Positions 58,791 through 64,000 of a DNA stretch of 64,000 bases are shown here, piece after piece (within the stretch, counting starts at the first letter, position 1; every line of letters begins with the position of its first letter). The position numbers and the translations under genes are program-made. A model generated the notes under the pieces. The model saw only the letters and a list, made by a program, of their open reading frames with translations, searched no databases and had not been told where the DNA came from. The DNA comes from Sequoia sempervirens (taxonomy: Eukaryota; Streptophyta; Pinopsida; Cupressales; Cupressaceae): positions 121,370,552 to 121,434,551 of the forward strand of contig VDFB02252616.1 of NCBI GenBank assembly GCA_007258455.2, written 5' to 3'.

Positions 58791-59765
58791 AGTTTGGTTC
58801 ACTCGTTTCCATTTTCATCCAAATATATACACTATGCAGCATGATGAAACTCTCACATTTTTGGTTCTCTATGTTGATGACTTATTGATCACAGGGAGTC
58901 ACTCATCCACCATCCAAGTAGTGAAAATTGCTTTGCATGATAGATTTATGATGTCAGACTTGGGTCTTTTGCATTACTTTTTTGGGATTGAGATCACTTA
59001 GACATCTTATAGTATCTTCCTTGGCCAACCCAAGTATTCACTAGATATGCTCTCTAGATTTCATATGGCTAATTGTAAGCTTGCATCGACTCCATTTCTA
59101 TGAAGGTTCAAACTTGAGGCTAAGTGCTCTTCACCCTTGGTTGATGTAACTTTAAACTGACAACTTTTGGGAGTCTCATTTACTTGACTCATACAAGACC
59201 TGATATTTCATATATTGCATGCATGGTCTCTCAATTCTTGCATAATCCACATGTGTTTCATTACAAAGTAACTAAGGGGATCCTCCACTATGCTCAAGGG
59301 ACTCGTAATTGTGGGATTTAGTATGTAGTGGGAATGGATATTGAATTGGTGGGAAACACATATTCAAATTGGGCAAGTGATTCTCAAGATCGCAAATCTC
59401 CTTTAGGGTATTGTTTCTCACTTGGTTCTATTCTAGTTTTTTGGTCGAGAAAGAAGCAGTTTGCAATTGCTCTTTCATTGACATAGGTTGAGTATCGAGT
59501 GGAAATTAGTGCCACCACTGAGGCTACTGGATTCAAAATATTATCACTATGTTCAAAATTCCATTTTTAAATCCTACAATCATCTTTTATGCTAATAAAA
59601 ATGTCATAAAAATCTCAATAAATCTTGTTCATCATCAAAGGATAAAACATATTGAGATAAATGTGCACTAGATTCAGGAGCTAATTAAAGAAGGCATCAT
59701 TGATCTTAAGTATTTTTCTACATCAAATAAGACTATGGAAATCTTCACAAAACCCTTCATATAAA
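58786..59765 (+). pseudogene. copia RT C-terminal half and RNase H relic
   Basis: 'LTFLVLYVDDLLITGS' carries the catalytic Asp pair; 'FMMSDLGLLHYFFGIEI' follows. Then come 'LIYLTHTRPDISYI', 'FHYKVTKGILHYAQGT', a 'KSPLGYCFSLGSILVFWSRK' RNase H start, and 'FSTSNKTMEIFTKPF' at the end of pol, in shifting frames. The RT N-terminal half is missing, so an internal deletion joins integrase to mid-RT. The element can only be a fossil. Confidence 0.9.
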
Positions 59766-59997
59766 GCAAGTTACTTCATTTATGAGCTTTGCTAGGGGTG
59801 CAATAGGTGTCTACTTTAGAAGGGGATTTTTAGTTCTTCATTTTCTCTTTCTTTACTTTGGGGGGTATTATCTCTCTCTATTTAGGGGGGTCTATTCCTC
59901 TTATGGAGAGCTTCTTCTTTTCAAGGGATCTCTATGTACATGGGTTCCTCATCAGGATTCATTTTTTAGACCCATTTTTCACCCACCTAAGCTATGC

Positions 59998-60008
59998 TTA
60001 AGGGGGGG
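59998..60008 (+). other. copia polypurine tract
   Basis: TTAAGGGGGGG directly precedes TGTTAGTGTAGG at 60009. This is the expected plus-strand primer site at a 3' LTR edge, 235 bp after the end of pol. Confidence 0.7.
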
Positions 60009-60300
60009 TGTTAGTGTAGGTCTTTTATTTTCCTTATGTTAGGGGTATTTCTTTTTTCCTAAACATATTTGTTGAACATAGGTTGTCATTGATGGCAAAG
60101 GTTGTCAATGATGCAGTAAGAAGGTTGATGTCAAAGATGAAAAAAATTGTAGGAGTACTAGAATTATCATTATATTACCATGTCGTATATACATGTTGTA
60201 TGTCAGTGTTTCAATATGGTTGCATACCTATCTATGTTGGTAATTTTAGTATCATGAAGAACTTATCTCATCAATCATATCACTATTAGTTTTATTGAGA
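60009..60300 (+). repeat. start of copia 3' LTR (end not determined)
   Basis: TGTTAGTGTAGGTC follows the polypurine tract. I found neither a matching 5' LTR in the window nor a clear CA end, so the end given is arbitrary. Confidence 0.45.
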
Positions 60301-62825
60301 CATGACTACCTTTTTGAGAGTTGGTGTGTATTGTATGTTTAATATACCATGTAGAGTATTCAGTCACTATGACTATGGTGGTCTGAAAGTTTGCACACAG
60401 ATATCTTTTGGGCAAAGATATTTTTCTAGCAATACAAACGTGGTCAGCATTTCTTTCATAAATGCAATTTTTATTTGCGGTTTGGAAGGAGAGTATTCCT
60501 ACACCAGTTCTATCATATTCATGAGTTTCCAGAAGATATGTTCAATGGACAAGAATTTTGAAGTGATATAAGGCTCTTTTTTCATGTCTGTCAACCAATT
60601 GAAGTTCAAGGCATGTGTGGTAACAACTAGTAGCATGCATAATTCAAATCTTGCATGTGGTGTTAGGATAGGACTTGCTTAAGGTTCTTGTGGTAGCGCA
60701 CCCCATCATTTTCTTTTGGCATAAATAAATTGTGTTTTTGTACCAACCTACTACATGTTTCATGTAATTTTAATTTAGGTCCACCTTATGTTTTCCTAGC
60801 TATTTGTGGATCCCTAGTCGACATGGAAGTGTTAGTGTAATGTCATGTATATATTTCAAGTGTTCAAATGCATGTGATGTGGATTATGAGTTCATGAATG
60901 TGAAATATACCAAATGGATAATCAAGTGCTTGTCCTTTATGGATGGATGCATATCTTGGATGGACATATTCCTATCTTACATGGATATATGCTTGAGTAT
61001 ATTGATGGATGAAACACTTAAAAACTTGATTAAAAATTTTAGACAAAAAAATTGTGGTAATTTTTGAGATATATGATTTTTGTTATTATAGATTTTCTTG
61101 GGATTTATATTCCACCTAATTTTGAGAGTATGGAAGGTTTATGAAGGTAGATTTCTATATTTAATAATAATTAACTAAATATTTTCAAGAAATTCTTTAA
61201 ATTTTGATTATATGGTCAAAATACTTTTTATCTATTGGTGAAGTTAAATGGTTATTAATGAATCTATTTAAGATCAAGTATTTTTGGTGCAAGGCTCCCA
61301 AATTTCTAAGAGATGAGGTTAGATTCATTCCCTAGGTGACTTTGATAGACTAGATACCCCTCAATCCTTAGCTCTCAACTATAGAGGTATCAACTTAGAT
61401 TTTTTCTCCTAATTGAATTGAAAAACTATATGAGTTTCACATAAAATTCTACAAGATATTAAATCTTTATACATGGTTTACAAATAACTATTCAACACTA
61501 AAAATTTACACATTCTCCACAAAATTACCCCTACAAATTATCATGTTATTTTATATGTTTTTCATGCTATAACACATTTTCATGAGTGATTTGAGGTATC
61601 ACATTTATGATCTTATTAAGTAATATTTGAAACTCTTTGAGGTGAGTCATATATTTTGGTCAATATTTCCTTCTAAGAAATTTTTTGGACATTTTATTAT
61701 CTAATGTAGGAATTTCACAATGTAAATTATAAAATATATACAATTTTTAATTCTTGGCTCATAAAATGTTTGTTAAGGATTATTTATTTCAAGTGCAAAT
61801 GTCTGATACCATAAAAAATGAGGCTATATGTTCACTTTCAATGAGTTTGACAAAATGGATACCCCTCAATCTTCAACTGAAGGAGGTTAATAATTTGTTT
61901 TACGTAATATTTATCCTCTTGACCAAAAATTCAATTACATTGTTCTATACATTACTCTTATATAATCCATAAGTTGCTGATTATTAGAGACTTTTATTTC
62001 CTAAATGATTCAATTTTAGCCAAGAGGAGATCAAATACTAATGTCTAGTCCTAAAATATGAGATTAATTTAAATAAAAACAATGGAAATAATATCACATG
62101 ATATAGTTAGATTTAAAAGTATATTTAAAACAAAAATCACCTTCATTCTAATGTTGCATTAGCATTGATGTTTTAATTTGAGTTAACATTAATATTAATC
62201 TTTATTAGTTTCAATCTAACATAAAAAAAAATCATCATTGTCAAGTGGCCCTTAGTTTATTGGTGAAATTAAATGGTTCAAAAAGATCCCACTAGCCTAA
62301 TCAAGTTTTATTGAGTGTGAAGGCTTGATTCTATAAAGGGATGAGAACTAGATTGTACCTCATGCAAATTTGGTACAATAGATATCCCTGAAACCTTGTT
62401 TCTTTGTTGAAAGAGGTGATAATTGGTGCACCCAATGCCACAACATGATAAACTAGCATCATAATATGTTTATCCTCCAAAAAAATAATTAAATCATTAA
62501 GTCAGCATTAATTTTAATTATAAAAATGATACAATGATGTGAGACTTTAACTTGACTTGAATTTCATTTTCTAATTTTAACTTTGATGTTAATTTTACTT
62601 GTTAAAATAACTATTATTTCAATTTTGTAGGGAAAACTTTGTGACATTAAAAAAAATATTTTGTTCAAATTTTGTATAATAATTGAACAAATGTTAGGAT
62701 CATATCATGTATAAGCTACCTGTCAGTACAAAGGATTAAAAAGTAAGATCAAAGTAATATGTTAAAAAGAGTATTATTTGAAGAAACGTTTTACAAAATT
62801 ATAGGTTTAACAAGTAGCTCTTCCT
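60301..62825. other. AT-rich spacer with a diverged three-copy repeat
   Basis: Mostly AT-rich with no recognisable gene. The words attggtgaa(g/a)ttaaatggtt and (a/t)gata(c/t)ccct(c/g)aa recur in related segments at about 61232-61400, 61835-61890 (partial) and 62256-62420, suggesting old copies of one repeat. Confidence 0.5.
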
Positions 62826-63216
62826 TGTTAGAGTAATCATGCATTAGCTAATAATTAATTAATCTTTAATTGATTATTAGTCTAATTCATTTCATGCACT
62901 TAAGCTAAACTTAGGGGTGCTTGAATTTTTTAACTAAGTGTTTTTTTATGTTAACTAAAGTGAGCTATTATTAGATCATTTTGTCTTATCGCATGTGATG
63001 TTCACACTTGTCATGATCTAATCCCTTTATCATTTAGGTTTGCTCCTATATATCACTCAACCCTCATTGTATTATCATACCCTTTGATAATCTATATATT
63101 TTGTAAGGATTTTCTTGTTGAGGAATAACAAATCTTTGTTTTTCACATCTCTTATGTGGAAGGTGTATTTGTTCATTGTTTGATCATGTGTCTTCTATTT
63201 ATTCACAATTCTAACA
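62826..63216 (+). repeat. copia 5' LTR (391 bp)
   Basis: Starts TGTTAGA and ends TCTAACA, a perfect 7-bp inverted terminus, and is followed directly by an initiator-Met primer site. TATATAT at 63047-63053 is a good TATA box about 170 bp from the LTR end. The internal region runs off the window, so the 3' LTR is not seen. TTCCT (62821-62825) is the presumed target. Confidence 0.88.
63047..63053 (+). promoter_or_regulatory. TATA box of the copia LTR
   Basis: TATATAT within TCCTATATATCACTC, correctly placed for transcription starting near 63080. Confidence 0.65.
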
Positions 63217-63228
63217 TGGTATCAAAGC
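63217..63228 (+). other. copia primer-binding site (initiator tRNA-Met)
   Basis: TGGTATCAAAGC directly follows the LTR. The standard plant copia site, complementary to initiator tRNA-Met, is TGGTATCAGAGC, so 11 of 12 match. Confidence 0.9.
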
Positions 63229-63430
63229 ATGGATTCATCAAACCCCTTCTCAATTTATGAGGGTTTTCTTCAATAAGGGTTACAGGGCTTCAGATCTGGA
63301 TTCTCCATTATTTTTTTGCTATTTCTGGAGGCGGCCTTTTATTTTCACTTGATCAATGTTCTTCAGACTATTGGTACCTATTTTTTTGTATCTTTGAGTT
63401 CCAAATGTATTACCTTTTTTTTCATCTAAA

Positions 63431-63757
63431 TCAAGTAGTTTCGTTGAGGACACTCATGCAGATTATTTTCTTTCACTTTATCAGTATTCTTCAAACTATT
63501 GGTACCTATAATTTTTCCTTGCATCTTGCATGTTGAGTAGTGTCATTGGGGTCACTCGTGTAGATTCATGTACTATTTGTATCTTCCACTTCTATATATT
63601 TTCCTTTGTTTTCTATCTGATTTGAGTAGTGCTGTTAGGGGCACTCATGTAGATTATTATCTTCTTGATCCTAATATTTGTATCTTCGAGTTTCACATGC
63701 ATTGACTTTGTTTTCTATATAATTTGAGTAGTGTCATTGGTGGAACTCATGCAGATT
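63431..63757 (+). repeat. four-copy tandem repeat in copia leader
   Basis: The core gagtagtgtcattggggcac with variants, followed by tc(a/g)tg(c/t)agatt, occurs at 63431-63464, 63533-63566, 63622-63655 and 63723-63757 (spacing about 102, 89 and 101 bp). Confidence 0.78.
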
Positions 63758-63805
63758 CTTTTTATCTTGATCCTAATCATCATTTTTTTTAGAGGAGGTG
63801 TTAAC

Positions 63806-63870
63806 AATTTTTCACCTTAGCTCAATTTGGCAGAGCTAATTAACTTATATTCATTTTAAGGTGAAAAATT
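63806..63870 (+). repeat. inverted repeat (hairpin) in copia leader
   Basis: AATTTTTCACCTTA (63806-63819) and TAAGGTGAAAAATT (63857-63870) are perfect 14-nt inverted copies. Inside them TTAGCTC and GAGCTAA form a second possible stem. Confidence 0.75.
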
Positions 63871-64000
63871 TTCAATTCATTTTTGCATTGCTTAAACAAT
63901 TGCATACATTATTGGAGTTTAAAATAATTGTTCAATTAAAATGTGCAATGTGTTTTTAGTAAAAGAGAGCATTCAGTTTGCCATTCAATGTTTACAGCAC

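Larger units (their letters stand above)
63217..64000 (+). mobile_element. copia leader (5' UTR), truncated by the window end
   Basis: Non-coding sequence downstream of the primer site with four copies of a ~90-102 bp unit, then an inverted repeat (63806-63870). No gag start is visible before the window ends. Confidence 0.75.

Noticed and set aside
61754..61972. 72-codon frame in AT-rich sequence
   Set aside because: Length expected by chance and no similarity recognised.
63431..63757. CRISPR-like array
   Set aside because: Four diverged ~100-bp units in a plant copia leader; repeats and spacers do not show CRISPR regularity.

Overview
The window looks like nuclear DNA from a land plant with a large, repeat-rich genome. 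I favour a gymnosperm because of the very long, old, nested LTR retrotransposons, but that is inference and nothing in the sequence fixes the species. I see no convincing host gene, no RNA gene and no CRISPR array. Almost everything recognisable is retrotransposon sequence at different stages of decay.

Layout. (1) 1-1540: A/C-rich sequence with a two-copy tandem repeat, then AT-rich spacer. (2) 1545-1972 and 22941-23525: one old Ty1/copia gag (plus strand), split in two by Element 1. (3) 1973-22940: Element 1, a 21 kb Ty3/gypsy element of Tat/Ogre-like layout on the minus strand. It has 6.4 and 6.3 kb LTRs, a perfect GTTCC target duplication, and gag, PR, an additional RNase H, RT, RH and INT in its internal region. 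(4) 23526-27573: AT-rich spacer. (5) 27574-27828, 49112-49169 and from 56644: pieces of one host repeat that received two insertions. (6) 27829-49111: Element 2, a related 21.3 kb minus-strand element with 6.8 kb LTRs and GGACT target duplications. (7) 49170-56643: Element 3, a 7.5 kb plus-strand non-autonomous LTR element with 2.5 kb LTRs, a clear primer-binding site and one ~660-codon broken frame without any pol domain. (8) 58005-60008: a plus-strand copia INT/RT relic with its polypurine tract and the start of a 3' LTR. (9) 60009-62825: AT-rich spacer with diverged repeats. (10) 62826-64000: a well-preserved copia 5' LTR, initiator-Met primer site and repeat-rich leader, running off the window.

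The most interesting system is shared by Elements 1 and 2. Each LTR carries a ~1200-codon sense-strand reading frame coding for a globular N-terminus, basic/acidic low-complexity segments, a coiled coil and a helical C-terminus. In the left LTR of Element 1 this frame has no indel over 3.6 kb, only stop codons, so it appears to have been protein-coding at insertion. A TATA-like box lies downstream of the frame. The frame may therefore lie in U3 and act as a third gene at the 3' end of the genomic RNA. Both elements also carry, 2 nt inside the left LTR and on the strand opposite gag-pol, a sequence resembling a tRNA-Arg primer-binding site. It is followed by a hairpin and then by two repeated stem-loops, and there is no polypurine tract at that boundary. 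The combination recurs in two diverged families, so it is unlikely to be accidental.
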